Assembly: GCF_029892785.1 (NCBI RefSeq)
Contig: NZ_JARXXA010000013.1
Span: 1 to 64,000 of the forward strand
Length of the DNA: 64,000 nucleotides
Direction of reading: 5' to 3'
From: Parabacteroides sp. PH5-46
GTDB lineage: Bacteria; Bacteroidota; Bacteroidia; Bacteroidales; Tannerellaceae
Numbering within the stretch: the first letter of the stretch is position 1; the number at the start of each line of letters is the position of its first letter. Below the pieces are notes generated by a model. That model was not told the DNA's origin. It did no database searches and was given only the letters and a program-made list of their open reading frames with translations. Position numbers and translations under genes: made by a program. Below, in pieces: positions 34,690-45,094 of the stretch.

Positions 34690-35898
34690 ATGTTAACAGA
34701 GGCACACAAAAAGTACCGATCGTATTCAGTAGAAGAGTTGTTACAAGATGACTATTTTGTTCATTCCATGATTAATCCGACAAAGGAGACTGACGAATTT
34801 TGGAAGAAAGCAATAGACAACAAAGTAATAGATCTTCATGACTATAAACTTGCTCGCTATTTTATTAATTCAGTTCAAGTAGAAAATGAAAAAGTTTCAA
34901 ACGAAGAAAAATTTGAACTTTGGGAAAATATAGAAGTTGCCAATAAATACAATCTTAAGAAAAAGAAAAAACGTTTGTTCTTCTATTGGTCAGCTACGGC
35001 TGGAGTCGCCGCATTATTCATACTCTTATTCTCTTTATATAATATAGCTTTGCTTCCTGAAAACAAAATCAGTCAAAATGGAATTGAAAGTATAAAAGCA
35101 CCGGAAACTCCAGTCATGGACATCCAACTGGTACTGTCTGATAATGAAACTGTTTCTTTAGAAGGACAAGAAGCTGAAATCACATACAACAAAGATAGAA
35201 TAGCCATTAACAACAAAGAAACCGAATTAAAAAATGAAATAACTTCTTCTGAACAGAGTGTTACATACAATCAATTGATAGTGCCTATGGGAAAGCGCTC
35301 TATGCTTACTTTTTCAGAAGGGAGCAAGATATGGGTAAACGCCGGCACACGTATTGTTTATCCTACTACATTTGATAAAAAGAAAAGAGAAATATTTGTT
35401 GATGGAGAAGCTTTCTTGGATGTATCACGCGATGACAAGTGCCCCTTCATTGTAAAAACCAAAGATTTGAGCATTAAAGTACTGGGCACATCATTCAACA
35501 TCATGGCTTATGAAAAAGATTCAGTTCAAAACATTGTTCTTGTTTCCGGAAGTGTAAAAATCAATTCGAGCAATAAGGAAGAGACCCATTTGTCTCCCAA
35601 TCAAATGTACACCTATTCCAACAACTCATATCAGGTAAAAACAGTAAATATAGAAGACCATATTTTATGGAAATCCGGTATATATCAATATAACAGTGAA
35701 GCTTTAGAGATAATACTAAAACGACTATCACGCTATTACGGAAAAGAAATCAAATGTACCTCAGAAACCTCACTTTTAAAGTGCTCTGGCAAATTGGATC
35801 TGAAAGACGATTTGCAGCTAGTATTGGAAGGCATATCTAAAACAGCTCCTATTAAATATGAAATAATAGATGAAGCATACCTGATTACTAACAAATAA
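34690..35898 (+). CDS. FecR family anti-sigma factor
   Basis: A 402-residue FecR/DUF4974 protein. A cytoplasmic N-terminal region (about 1-95) is followed by one membrane segment (about 99-119), a periplasmic FecR domain (VPMGKRSMLTFSEGSKIWVNAGTRIVYP onward) and a C-terminal DUF4974 domain (EALEIILKRLSRYYGKEIKC). In such PULs the SusC STN domain signals through FecR to release the ECF sigma factor. It starts 16 bases after the sigma remnant. With the sigma factor truncated, the relay probably fails or another sigma factor is used. Confidence 0.92.
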   Translation: MLTEAHKKYRSYSVEELLQDDYFVHSMINPTKETDEFWKKAIDNKVIDLHDYKLARYFINSVQVENEKVSNEEKFELWENIEVANKYNLKKKKKRLFFYWSATAGVAALFILLFSLYNIALLPENKISQNGIESIKAPETPVMDIQLVLSDNETVSLEGQEAEITYNKDRIAINNKETELKNEITSSEQSVTYNQLIVPMGKRSMLTFSEGSKIWVNAGTRIVYPTTFDKKKREIFVDGEAFLDVSRDDKCPFIVKTKDLSIKVLGTSFNIMAYEKDSVQNIVLVSGSVKINSSNKEETHLSPNQMYTYSNNSYQVKTVNIEDHILWKSGIYQYNSEALEIILKRLSRYYGKEIKCTSETSLLKCSGKLDLKDDLQLVLEGISKTAPIKYEIIDEAYLITNK

Positions 35899-35938
35899 AA
35901 AGAACAGCCTATGAAATAACCCCTCTCTAAAAAGCAAA

Positions 35939-35968
35939 AACCGGACAATACCCTCATATCATCCGGTT
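35939..35968 (+). terminator. Hairpin between fecR and susC
   Basis: AACCGGA and TCCGGTT pair across a 16-base loop and are followed by GCAATTTCATTTTA. It probably ends or weakens transcription from the regulator genes before the susC promoter. Confidence 0.6.
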
Positions 35969-36024
35969 GCAATTTCATTTTAATAAACAAACGGAGTTAC
36001 TAAAATTAAAATCATTACAAATGT

Positions 36025-39000
36025 ATGATAAATCCACGAGAAATCAGCTTTACAAAAGCTAATTTAAGAAAAACATTAAACATTATGAGAGTAACGATTC
36101 TATTCTTGATCGCCGGAATAGGTATCAGTAATGCTACCGCAACATATTCTCAATCGACACACTTGTCGATAACCTTAAATAATAAAACAGTAAAAGAAGT
36201 TTTTGATGCGATTGAGAATAACAGCGAATATATCTTTTTCTATTATGATAACGTATTAGACATTAATCGCAAAGTAAGTCTAAGCGTTAAAAATCAGACT
36301 GTAGACAAAATACTTGACAAGCTGTTTGAATCAACAAATAATGCGTACGTGATTGAAGACAGGCAAATATTTATCTCGAAAAAGACAGTCATACCGGAAA
36401 GTGCAATCGTGCAACAACAGAGTAGGATAATTACCGGCACAATCACAGATAATGCACAAGAACCCCTAATCGGTGTAAATATCCTTATAAAAGGTACTAC
36501 TGTAGGTACAATTACGGATATTGACGGAAAATTCAGCTTATCAACCAACCAACCAAACCCAGTACTTGTAGCATCTTATATTGGCTTTAAGAGCCAGGAA
36601 GTGAGAGTTGGGAATCAACAGAATTTACAAATCGTTTTACAGGCGGATGAATTAGGTTTGGAAGAAGTAGTAGTTGTAGGCTATGGTACAGTCAGAAAAA
36701 AAGATTTAACAGGTTCTGTTGCTTCAGTGACTTTGGCTGATGTAGACAAGCAACCGGTTATACGCGTGGAAGATGCGTTGAAAGGGAAAGCTACCGGTGT
36801 ACAGATACTGAAACAAAATTCCGCACCGGGAGCAAGTATGAAGATAAGGATTAGAGGAGCTAATTCCGTGAACGGAAAAAACGAACCCCTATACGTAATT
36901 GATGGTTTCGTAGGAGGCGATTTTTCCTCTTTGAATCCGAATGATATTGAAACAATCAACATTTTGAAAGATGCTTCCTCTACGGCTGTTTATGGATCAC
37001 GTGGGTCAAACGGAGTTGTATTGGTTACTACCAAACAGGCAAAAGAACAAGATACTAAAATTGAATATGACGGTTTCCTTAGCTGGGAAAAGGCTGCCAA
37101 GAAGATGGATCTATTGTCGGCAACCCAATACATGGAAGTAGCGAATGCACGTCAGGATGCGCTCGGCTTAGACCATTTCTTTACTCAAAACCAGATTGAC
37201 GACATTAGACAAAACGGAGGAGTCAATTATCAGGATGAGGTAATGCGTACCGGCCTGACACAGAATCACCAGGTAGCTATTTCAGGAGGTAGTCCTAAAA
37301 TAAAATATTATATGTCGGGCTCATATGTAGACCAGGAGGGTATTATCGAAAACTCATATTACAAAAGATATGGTATACGTTCTAACCTGAGTTCAACAAT
37401 TGCTAAAAAGGTAGATGTAACGTTCAATATATATGGTACATTTACGGATGCCCGGAATAACAATATACAAAGCGGAAGAAGTGGAATAACCGGATCGGCA
37501 CTTATCTTCCCGATGAATATTCCGGTTATGGATGCCACTACCGGAGATTACTCAGCTTCTCCTGCCGGCTATGGACCAATTGCTTCCAATCCTGTTTTCC
37601 AGGCAAAAGAAGGACTTTTTGATAAAAATGGTATCCGTGCGTTATCCAATGTACAACTAACCTGGCGAATTATTGACGGATTAAAATTGTCTATTGCCGG
37701 AGGTATCGATATTGGCGCTAATAATAATCGTACATTTAAACGTTATCAGCCATTAGGTTCAGTCTCTTCTTCTGAAGCCGATCATGCCAATAGCATGTTT
37801 TATACTTATCAGAATACAAACACGCTGTCTTATGAAAAGACATTTGCCGACATCCACAGATTTGACGCATCTGTTGTATATGAGCAACAAAAGTCTATTT
37901 CACGATCATCCTGGGCCTACTCCTCGGGCTTCCCAACTATTGCGTTAAAATATAATGGTTTGCAATTAGGTTCGGCACCAAGGGTGAATTCCGGTTATTC
38001 CGAATGGGCTTTGCAGTCATATTTAGGAAGAATAAACTATACATTGGCTGAAAAATACTTATTTACTTTCGCTATGAGAGCCGATGGTTCTTCCAAGTTT
38101 GCTGATGGCAATAAATACGGCTATTATCCCTCCGGTGCAATTGCCTGGAGAACATCTGAAGAAAGTTTTATCAAAAATTTGAATCTCTTCCAAAGTTTAA
38201 AGCTGAGAGCAAGTTATGGTGTAGTGGGCAGTCAGGCTATCGACCCATATAAAACGCTTGCTGCAATGGCATTGGAACGGGATTATTATTTCAATATGCA
38301 AAAATCAATCGGTATTGGTACCGGAGGAGCTCCGAACCCCGACCTGAAATGGGAATCAACAGCTCAAACCAATATTGGGCTTGACTTTGGTATTTTCAAC
38401 GGACGCTTGAGTGGTACGATTGACTATTACTACAAAAAGACAACCGATCTACATTTTGATGTTTCTGTTCCTATTTATAATGGAAGCGGATCTATTACCC
38501 AGAATATCGGTTCTATGCGGAATAAAGGATGGGAGTTTATGGTGACAGGAGTCATCTTTGATCGTAAAGATTTCCAGTTAACAACTAGCGCAAACTTAAG
38601 TATCAACAGAAATAAAATTCTGGATATGGGAGAAGAAGAAGAACTATTTGTTACTGATTCCGATACAGGTAGCGATGGGTATTTGGTATTGCAGAAAGGG
38701 AAACCCCTCGGCCAATTCAGGGGTCTTGTATACGAAGGCGTATGGAAAAGCCATGAAGCGGAAGCTGCAAAAAGGTATAATAACGTACCGGGCGACTCAA
38801 AATACAAAGACTTAAATGATGATGGCGTTATTGATGGTAGCGACATGGAAGTCATAGGAAATGCTTTACCTAAGTTTACCTGGGGATGGAATACAAACGT
38901 CACATATAAAAACTTTGACTTAAGTATCTTCTTCAATGGTTCGCAAGGGAATGATGTATGGAATCTGACTCGTTTTTGGTTGGTTAGCGGTCATATCGAC

Positions 39001-39369
39001 GTAAAAGTTCCAACATCAAAAGAAATACTGAATCGTTGGACACCTCAAAATGAAAATACGGATATTGCAGGATTTAGCGCCACGAACAACAACCGGAAGC
39101 AATCCAGTCAATATGTTGAAAATGGAAGCTTTGCACGCTTAAGCAATATTACACTAGGGTACACATTCGACAAGCTGAAACAAAATACATTCATTAAACA
39201 AGCAAAACTATATGTAAGTGCCCAGAATCTCTTTGTTATCACCAAATATAAAGGTTTCGATCCTGAATCATCAATAACAAAGGATTCTATGGATACGATG
39301 CAGGGGCTTGATGATGCCTGTTATCCTTCAACCAGATCCTTTACAGTAGGTGTTAAGTTCGGTTTTTAA
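36025..39369 (+). CDS. SusC/RagA TonB-dependent receptor with STN signalling domain
   Basis: A 1114-residue outer-membrane transporter for glycan import. Order: signal peptide (second Met at residue 21, MRVTILFLIAGIGISNATA), an STN domain (about 48-112, typical of receptors that signal to anti-sigma factors), a carboxypeptidase-regulatory-like domain (about 130-210), the EEVVVVGYGT region, the plug (KATGVQILKQNSAPG..IRIRGANS) and a long beta barrel ending in F. It is paired with SusD 21 bases downstream. Start at 36025 is a choice; 36085 is possible. STN plus FecR means the PUL is meant to be controlled by a trans-envelope relay. Confidence 0.95.
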   Translation: MINPREISFTKANLRKTLNIMRVTILFLIAGIGISNATATYSQSTHLSITLNNKTVKEVFDAIENNSEYIFFYYDNVLDINRKVSLSVKNQTVDKILDKLFESTNNAYVIEDRQIFISKKTVIPESAIVQQQSRIITGTITDNAQEPLIGVNILIKGTTVGTITDIDGKFSLSTNQPNPVLVASYIGFKSQEVRVGNQQNLQIVLQADELGLEEVVVVGYGTVRKKDLTGSVASVTLADVDKQPVIRVEDALKGKATGVQILKQNSAPGASMKIRIRGANSVNGKNEPLYVIDGFVGGDFSSLNPNDIETINILKDASSTAVYGSRGSNGVVLVTTKQAKEQDTKIEYDGFLSWEKAAKKMDLLSATQYMEVANARQDALGLDHFFTQNQIDDIRQNGGVNYQDEVMRTGLTQNHQVAISGGSPKIKYYMSGSYVDQEGIIENSYYKRYGIRSNLSSTIAKKVDVTFNIYGTFTDARNNNIQSGRSGITGSALIFPMNIPVMDATTGDYSASPAGYGPIASNPVFQAKEGLFDKNGIRALSNVQLTWRIIDGLKLSIAGGIDIGANNNRTFKRYQPLGSVSSSEADHANSMFYTYQNTNTLSYEKTFADIHRFDASVVYEQQKSISRSSWAYSSGFPTIALKYNGLQLGSAPRVNSGYSEWALQSYLGRINYTLAEKYLFTFAMRADGSSKFADGNKYGYYPSGAIAWRTSEESFIKNLNLFQSLKLRASYGVVGSQAIDPYKTLAAMALERDYYFNMQKSIGIGTGGAPNPDLKWESTAQTNIGLDFGIFNGRLSGTIDYYYKKTTDLHFDVSVPIYNGSGSITQNIGSMRNKGWEFMVTGVIFDRKDFQLTTSANLSINRNKILDMGEEEELFVTDSDTGSDGYLVLQKGKPLGQFRGLVYEGVWKSHEAEAAKRYNNVPGDSKYKDLNDDGVIDGSDMEVIGNALPKFTWGWNTNVTYKNFDLSIFFNGSQGNDVWNLTRFWLVSGHIDVKVPTSKEILNRWTPQNENTDIAGFSATNNNRKQSSQYVENGSFARLSNITLGYTFDKLKQNTFIKQAKLYVSAQNLFVITKYKGFDPESSITKDSMDTMQGLDDACYPSTRSFTVGVKFGF

Positions 39370-39390
39370 TTAATTATAAGAATATACTAT

Positions 39391-40902
39391 ATGAAAAAGA
39401 TAATATATATAAGAAATATCATCCTGTCACTTTTGACAGTGATTGCCTTTTCCTGCCAGGACTTGGACGAAAATCCGGCCGGTACGCTAGCTGCCGAATC
39501 TTTTTTCACAACTACGGCGGACTTAGATGCTGCAGTTACAGCTGTTTACTATCAATTGGTAGCCGACACATGGGGAGGGTTTGGCCATACAAATATCTGG
39601 ACAACAATGTTTGGAGCTGATGATCTTACGACAGCAGGCGACAGAGCCGATTATATCGCTTTTGATCGTTTTGCTGTCACCAACCTGAATGCACCAATGA
39701 AATCGTGTGCCTGGACCAGATCATACGGTGTTGTTAGGGAAGCAAGTAGTGTGATCAACAATTATCATCGGGTAGAAGGTGGAAGTGAAGGATTCATTTT
39801 GGAAAGAGCTGCTGAAGCTCACTTCCTGAGAGCCTGGGCCTACTTCTGGTTGGTCAGAACTTTTGGAGAAATACCATTAGTTACTTCAACAGAAATTGAT
39901 TACAATTTGCCTTTATCTCCTGTGTCAGATATTTATGCTCTGATTGTTGAAGATCTTGAATTTGCCATCAAGCATCTTTCTACAGAACGAGATACGTATA
40001 TCGGACGCCCCTCTGCATGGTCGGCTAAAGGGCTTTTAGCTCAGGTTTACCTGACAATGGCCGGATGGCCACTCAAAGATGAAAGCAAATATGCATTGGC
40101 GGCCAGCCTGGCGAAAGATGTAATTGACAATGGGCCTTACAGGCTGCTGGACAACTATAAAGACTTGTGGCTCGATTCATCAGACAATAATGATGAGGTG
40201 GTATGGTCTATTCAGTTCTGTACAATGAAAGATTGTGGATTAGCCGTACGCTGTACCTTTATAGGACTCAACACACAGCCTAGCGAGGAAAGAGGATGGG
40301 ATCAGGTATTCTGTGAAGTAGGTTTCTACAATCGATTCCCGGAAGGTCCGCGAAAAGATGCGACATTCTGGACTAATTTCGAAGTACGTGAAACGTCGGG
40401 AGACCGTGATATCACAGGCTATGTCCACTTTTCAGAAAGTAAGCAAAAGCATCCTTTCTTAGCAAAATACAGAGACGGATATGTTCCCGGAGAAGCAAGC
40501 TGGAATGGAGATAGTGACCATATGGGCGGACGAGATGTTAATTATTTACGATTCGCGGAAATTTTATTGATTTATGCAGAAGCCCAATGTATGGCAGACG
40601 GAGCACCTAATGCTCAAGCCTACGAATGCATCAACGCGACAAGAAAACGTGCCGGGCTAGACAATCTGACTCCCGGTTTAGGTAAAATAGCGTTCCGTGA
40701 TGCTGTTATTGATGAAAGAGGTTGGGAATTTTGTGGTGAATACTCTCGTTGGTTTGACCTTGTTCGGACACAAAAAGTAGCAGAAATGAATAACTATAAA
40801 GATGAAGTTGATTTTAAACCTTTGAATCCGATTGACGAAAGCAGGTATTTAGCACCTATCCCTTATACAGAAGTGCTGTTAAATCCGAATCTTCAAAAGT
40901 AA
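39391..40902 (+). CDS. SusD/RagB glycan-binding lipoprotein
   Basis: A 503-residue outer-surface lipoprotein that forms the lid of the SusC transporter. The lipobox is at SFSC-like AFSCQ (Cys at about residue 22). The family hallmarks are visible: N-terminal ESFFTTTADLDAAVTAVY, RAWAYFWLVRTFGEIPLV, and a C-terminal YLRFAEILLIYAEAQ and ERGWEFCGEYSRWFDLVRT. Sequence and place next to SusC make the call firm. A perfect 28-base palindrome follows at 40919-40946. Confidence 0.95.
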   Translation: MKKIIYIRNIILSLLTVIAFSCQDLDENPAGTLAAESFFTTTADLDAAVTAVYYQLVADTWGGFGHTNIWTTMFGADDLTTAGDRADYIAFDRFAVTNLNAPMKSCAWTRSYGVVREASSVINNYHRVEGGSEGFILERAAEAHFLRAWAYFWLVRTFGEIPLVTSTEIDYNLPLSPVSDIYALIVEDLEFAIKHLSTERDTYIGRPSAWSAKGLLAQVYLTMAGWPLKDESKYALAASLAKDVIDNGPYRLLDNYKDLWLDSSDNNDEVVWSIQFCTMKDCGLAVRCTFIGLNTQPSEERGWDQVFCEVGFYNRFPEGPRKDATFWTNFEVRETSGDRDITGYVHFSESKQKHPFLAKYRDGYVPGEASWNGDSDHMGGRDVNYLRFAEILLIYAEAQCMADGAPNAQAYECINATRKRAGLDNLTPGLGKIAFRDAVIDERGWEFCGEYSRWFDLVRTQKVAEMNNYKDEVDFKPLNPIDESRYLAPIPYTEVLLNPNLQK

Positions 40903-40918
40903 TTTATTAAATAAATAA

Positions 40919-40946
40919 TGAGTGATGAGTTTAAACTCATCACTCA
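40919..40946. repeat. Perfect 28-base palindrome after susD
   Basis: Arms TGAGTGATGAGTTT and AAACTCATCACTCA pair completely, with effectively no loop. No T tract follows. It may protect the susCD message or thin transcription into the enzyme genes. Confidence 0.8.
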
Positions 40947-40972
40947 CTTAATCCATCCCTAACATCCCACAG

Positions 40973-42841
40973 ATGATTAGACTAGTCTTCATATTACTTT
41001 TTATTTCCACCTATTGTTTTGCTCAAACAAAACCATATCAGGATTTGAACCATGAAAGCAATACTTTTGGTAAAACTAAAACATTCAGGCTTTATCTACC
41101 GGAAAACTACCATTTATCAACAGTCCGGTATCCGGTTATTTATTTCTTTCATGGATGGGGAGGTCGCCATTTTAAGGATGATAGCGCCAAACTTGAATAT
41201 GAAAAACTGCAAGATTTAGTAAATAAATATCAGTTTATTCTGGTGATGTGGGATGGAAACCTAGACGAATCGGAACCTCGACCTTATAATATCGGGAATC
41301 ATGAGGATGTGAAGTTCCGGATACAGATGAAGGATTATTTCCCAGAACTTATTAGTCACATTGACTCTACTTACCGAACGCTTACAGAGCGAGATTACCG
41401 GGGAATCATAGGTTTTAGTATGGGAGGCTTTATGTCTTCTTTCATTGCCGGGAAATATCCAGACAAGGTATCAGCAATTGTAAATATGGTAGGTAGTCCT
41501 GAGTTTTTTGTCGGCTATCCAGATAATCACACATTATACCCGGTTCGCTATACCTTTGATAATTTGAAAGACGTCTCAGTACGCCTTCATAATATGGATA
41601 ACTGCCCGTTATACTACATGAACCTGGAAGTAAAGAAAGCTGCAGAATGGGAAGGTTTAACTCAGTTTGACTATTGGCTAGGTAATGGAGATCATAAAGT
41701 AGATGATCCGGACGAAACAAAAGTATTTGAGTCGGCAGTACAATTTATATGTAAGCGCTTCAAGACTCCTATAAAGCCTAACAGAAGTTGGTCACATTAT
41801 GATTTGTATTCCGATTTTGACTTGTGGGGATATTCAGTAACTAGCGACAAATCGGAACCCGGTTTCTTATATCTTCGGAATGTATCACCAAGCGGTTTTG
41901 GATTTTACACGCATAAATGGTTACCGGATGGCCCCTCCATAGGATGTAAAGCTACCGTCTCTACAGCTCCGATCTATAAAAAGGGAGGAGTATATCAAAT
42001 CGCATTTTACAAACAGAATGAAGAAAAGCCTGTCTTAAAACAGGAAAAAGCAGATAAGGAAGGCCGCTTACATATCGAATTTCCTGAAGATGGTTACGAG
42101 GTAAGTATCTCTGATAAAGCACAAACAAACGATTTTGTAGTATTGCAATATCGGTTAGAGCATAATAGTAAATTCATTCAGGCTAATAAAGAAAATAAGA
42201 TAGATATAACGCTCCTTAAAAGAGGATTTTCGAAATATAGCGATAAGAAAATATATGTAACTGCATCTTGCGCAGATAGCGCAATTAGTCTTTCCAATAC
42301 TACACAAGAGATATTCCCTCTAAAAGGAGAAAAAATATCCAAGGTACAAGCGATTGGTATTTTATGTCATAAGAGCCCTCCACAAGATGCTTCTCCTCCC
42401 TGGGTAAAACTGGATATTGAAATACTATGTGATAATGAAGTATTTTATGATGCAATAACTGTTCCGGTATTTTATGATGTGCCTTATTTTTCACACATCA
42501 GAATTGATGACGGAGTAAGCGTTCGGGATAAAGCAATAGGTAGCGGCAATGGAAATGGATTAGCCGAGCCATCAGAGTGCTTAATGTTATATGAAAATTA
42601 CCAACGGCTACGCCTTTACACCGATGATCCATATGTAGAAAACAACTCAGAAATACTATATGATGAAATGATCTCCTCCGGCATATGGCCGGATGGTTAC
42701 ACACTCAGTTCAGTAATAAAAATTGCTGATAATTGCCCTTCTGGTCACACAATAGAATTTTTAGCTCATTACGAAACGAAAACATTTATGCCTATTCACC
42801 GGAAGGTGGTGTGGGGAAAAGTCAGGATTGTAGTGAAATAA
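40973..42841 (+). CDS. Secreted esterase of the CE1/esterase D type
   Basis: A 622-residue secreted protein with a signal peptide and an alpha/beta-hydrolase domain in the first 270 residues. The nucleophile elbow is GFSMGG with S149. YPVIYFFHGWGG is the usual oxyanion strand and GNGDHKVDD probably holds the acid and histidine. The C-terminal 330 residues are beta-rich and not recognised; they may bind glycan. A role in removing acetyl or feruloyl groups from a glycan fits the PUL setting. It is the first enzyme after susCD. Confidence 0.8.
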   Translation: MIRLVFILLFISTYCFAQTKPYQDLNHESNTFGKTKTFRLYLPENYHLSTVRYPVIYFFHGWGGRHFKDDSAKLEYEKLQDLVNKYQFILVMWDGNLDESEPRPYNIGNHEDVKFRIQMKDYFPELISHIDSTYRTLTERDYRGIIGFSMGGFMSSFIAGKYPDKVSAIVNMVGSPEFFVGYPDNHTLYPVRYTFDNLKDVSVRLHNMDNCPLYYMNLEVKKAAEWEGLTQFDYWLGNGDHKVDDPDETKVFESAVQFICKRFKTPIKPNRSWSHYDLYSDFDLWGYSVTSDKSEPGFLYLRNVSPSGFGFYTHKWLPDGPSIGCKATVSTAPIYKKGGVYQIAFYKQNEEKPVLKQEKADKEGRLHIEFPEDGYEVSISDKAQTNDFVVLQYRLEHNSKFIQANKENKIDITLLKRGFSKYSDKKIYVTASCADSAISLSNTTQEIFPLKGEKISKVQAIGILCHKSPPQDASPPWVKLDIEILCDNEVFYDAITVPVFYDVPYFSHIRIDDGVSVRDKAIGSGNGNGLAEPSECLMLYENYQRLRLYTDDPYVENNSEILYDEMISSGIWPDGYTLSSVIKIADNCPSGHTIEFLAHYETKTFMPIHRKVVWGKVRIVVK

Positions 42842-42862
42842 CAGACATTATAAAGAGTTTTT

Positions 42863-45061
42863 ATGATAAGAATTAGTATACGGACAATCTATTTGTTCTT
42901 CTGCATTATTGTCTCCTGGCAGATGCTTGCCCAAGGTAGTTCAGGCAAAACATGGTCTTATAAATACCAGTCATATCAATTAGAGTGGGAATTAAATCAT
43001 GATCAGGCTCGCATGATTCAATCACCAACAGGCAAAGTATTCTGGAAAGGCGGACTATTACCTGCTTTCTGGATTGAAAACAAGAATGGAGAACACTTAT
43101 ATATAAAAGCGGAAGTAACCTCTCTCTCTGAAATTAATAATAGCCAATCCCAATTAAAGTTACGCATTCCAAACTGGGGAAACGGTAGTTTACTAATAGA
43201 TAAAAATGAATGGGGAATCTGTTTCTCCGAATTAAAGATTCAATGGGAAATCGAAACACCCCGGATTATAGAGATGTATTGGGGGACAACAACGGTTCCG
43301 GCAGAACGATTGTCGATGTTAGCCGACGAACAGCGTCCGTTTACACCAGACTGGGATGCAGCTGGTTATTGTGTTCCGGGGGCAAAAGAAGGTACCGTTC
43401 AAAGTTATTTCCGGAACTGGGATTTCGGACATTCCAATATTGCTTTAGGAAGCTTCGGGCCTTCTTTAGGAGCACCTTATGGCGCAGCATTCCCTCGCCC
43501 TGTTTTGTTTTTCGCAATGGGAGATAATGGAGGCTGGATCAGTTTTGGAGTCGGCGAATTACCCGATGCCGCCATGTCTTTAAAATTACAATCCGGACTG
43601 GGAATGATAAAATATAGTTACAGGGAAGATTTATGGGGCGCATCCGGACAGAAAGAAAGAGTATGGAATAATCCATTAAAAATTACATTTGGAACGAATG
43701 CCTATCAAGCATTTACAAAATATATGACCTCTTTCCCGGTAAAGAAAGGTACACCATCGGTTAAGCATCAGAAAGCAACCTGGAACACCTGGGGGAATTG
43801 GAAAGAAAGAAAATATGATATCAAACCGATGGTCGATTTTGCCAGCAAATTAGATGTTGAGGTCTTTGTACTCGACGATCCCTGGCAAAAAACAAAAGGG
43901 AGCATAGAGCATAGCAAAGAACGGTTTCCTCATTTTGAAAATGATCTGAAGTATATCAAAGAACAAAGGATGGAATCCGGTTTTTGGGAAACGTTGGGGT
44001 GGATTGAAGACCCAGCTTCCTGTGGTTTGTCAAAAGAAGACTTAATCCTTGATAAAAACGGATACCCCTGTCTGACCAGCTGGAATTTCAATCCACTTTC
44101 AGGAGGTTTCTATTTTATTGATCTAAGTTCTGAAAAATCCCGTGATTACCTAAAAAGAAGAACATTAGCAGAAATGAAATTCTTCCAACCCAAAGTAATT
44201 AAATTAGACTTTGGATATGGTATACCCGGTCCTCAAATGGGTGTTCCGAGGAATCCGGCGTTAAGAGGAGAAAGACATTCGTATGAACTTATAAAGTTAA
44301 TCAGTGAAACGGCCAAAAGTGTGGATCCGGATGTCACTATTTTATATTATGGTATCAATCCTATCTTTCACGAATATGTAGACATTATCTCACTTGACGA
44401 TCAGGGAGATATATGGTATGCTATTAAAGAAGGACATGACTTGTGGAGCATCTGGGCATCTTTATTGTCAAACAGCAAGTTAGCAATTACCGGCTCATCT
44501 TCTTATGAATGGCATAAAGATGACGAGGTGATATTAAACACCTTTATTTTGGGTAGTGCCAATGCAGTATTGGGAACAGAAATGCCCGACGGAAGTCCGG
44601 TTCCCGACAAGTATCTGAACCGTAGATTGGCTGTCAATAAATGGTTTCGTCGTAGCATACAATGGGAACCTGTGTGGCTTAACAGCCATTTAGGCGACTT
44701 GCAGGAGATGGCTGAATTAAAATGTTGGGGAAGACAAGAAGGTACAAACTTGACAGCTTTGGTATTAAGAGGCGAAAAAGACTCCACCTATGACATACTA
44801 GCTCCTTATGAATGGACAGGCAGGTGGGCTATTATATCACAAGATGATAAGTCCATTACGGAATCGTCTAGTGTGGCAGTAGTTCCTTTTGATTCCGGTA
44901 CTATATCAATGAAAGTGCGCTCTAAACCTAAAAAAGTCCTATCAGTTGGAATACATTCTCAAACAGAGAAAAAAGACTGGATATGGAAAAACGGCGAATT
45001 GAAAATAAACATATCAGACAACGAGCTGAATGATATAGCAGGTTTTTTAATCAATTATTAA
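42863..45061 (+). CDS. Clan GH-D-like glycoside hydrolase (GH27/GH36-like)
   Basis: A 732-residue protein with a signal peptide (to about residue 24), a beta-sandwich N-terminal region, and a TIM-barrel-like part from about residue 300. The candidate nucleophile is D449 in KLDFGYG, and D512/D513 in SLDDQGD is a candidate acid. These motifs resemble alpha-galactosidase-type clan GH-D enzymes, but it is distant and could be a new family. It is probably periplasmic and follows the esterase by 21 bases. Confidence 0.65.
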   Translation: MIRISIRTIYLFFCIIVSWQMLAQGSSGKTWSYKYQSYQLEWELNHDQARMIQSPTGKVFWKGGLLPAFWIENKNGEHLYIKAEVTSLSEINNSQSQLKLRIPNWGNGSLLIDKNEWGICFSELKIQWEIETPRIIEMYWGTTTVPAERLSMLADEQRPFTPDWDAAGYCVPGAKEGTVQSYFRNWDFGHSNIALGSFGPSLGAPYGAAFPRPVLFFAMGDNGGWISFGVGELPDAAMSLKLQSGLGMIKYSYREDLWGASGQKERVWNNPLKITFGTNAYQAFTKYMTSFPVKKGTPSVKHQKATWNTWGNWKERKYDIKPMVDFASKLDVEVFVLDDPWQKTKGSIEHSKERFPHFENDLKYIKEQRMESGFWETLGWIEDPASCGLSKEDLILDKNGYPCLTSWNFNPLSGGFYFIDLSSEKSRDYLKRRTLAEMKFFQPKVIKLDFGYGIPGPQMGVPRNPALRGERHSYELIKLISETAKSVDPDVTILYYGINPIFHEYVDIISLDDQGDIWYAIKEGHDLWSIWASLLSNSKLAITGSSSYEWHKDDEVILNTFILGSANAVLGTEMPDGSPVPDKYLNRRLAVNKWFRRSIQWEPVWLNSHLGDLQEMAELKCWGRQEGTNLTALVLRGEKDSTYDILAPYEWTGRWAIISQDDKSITESSSVAVVPFDSGTISMKVRSKPKKVLSVGIHSQTEKKDWIWKNGELKINISDNELNDIAGFLINY

Positions 45062-45094
45062 CAACTCAAATTAAGACACTTAAATAAGAATATC

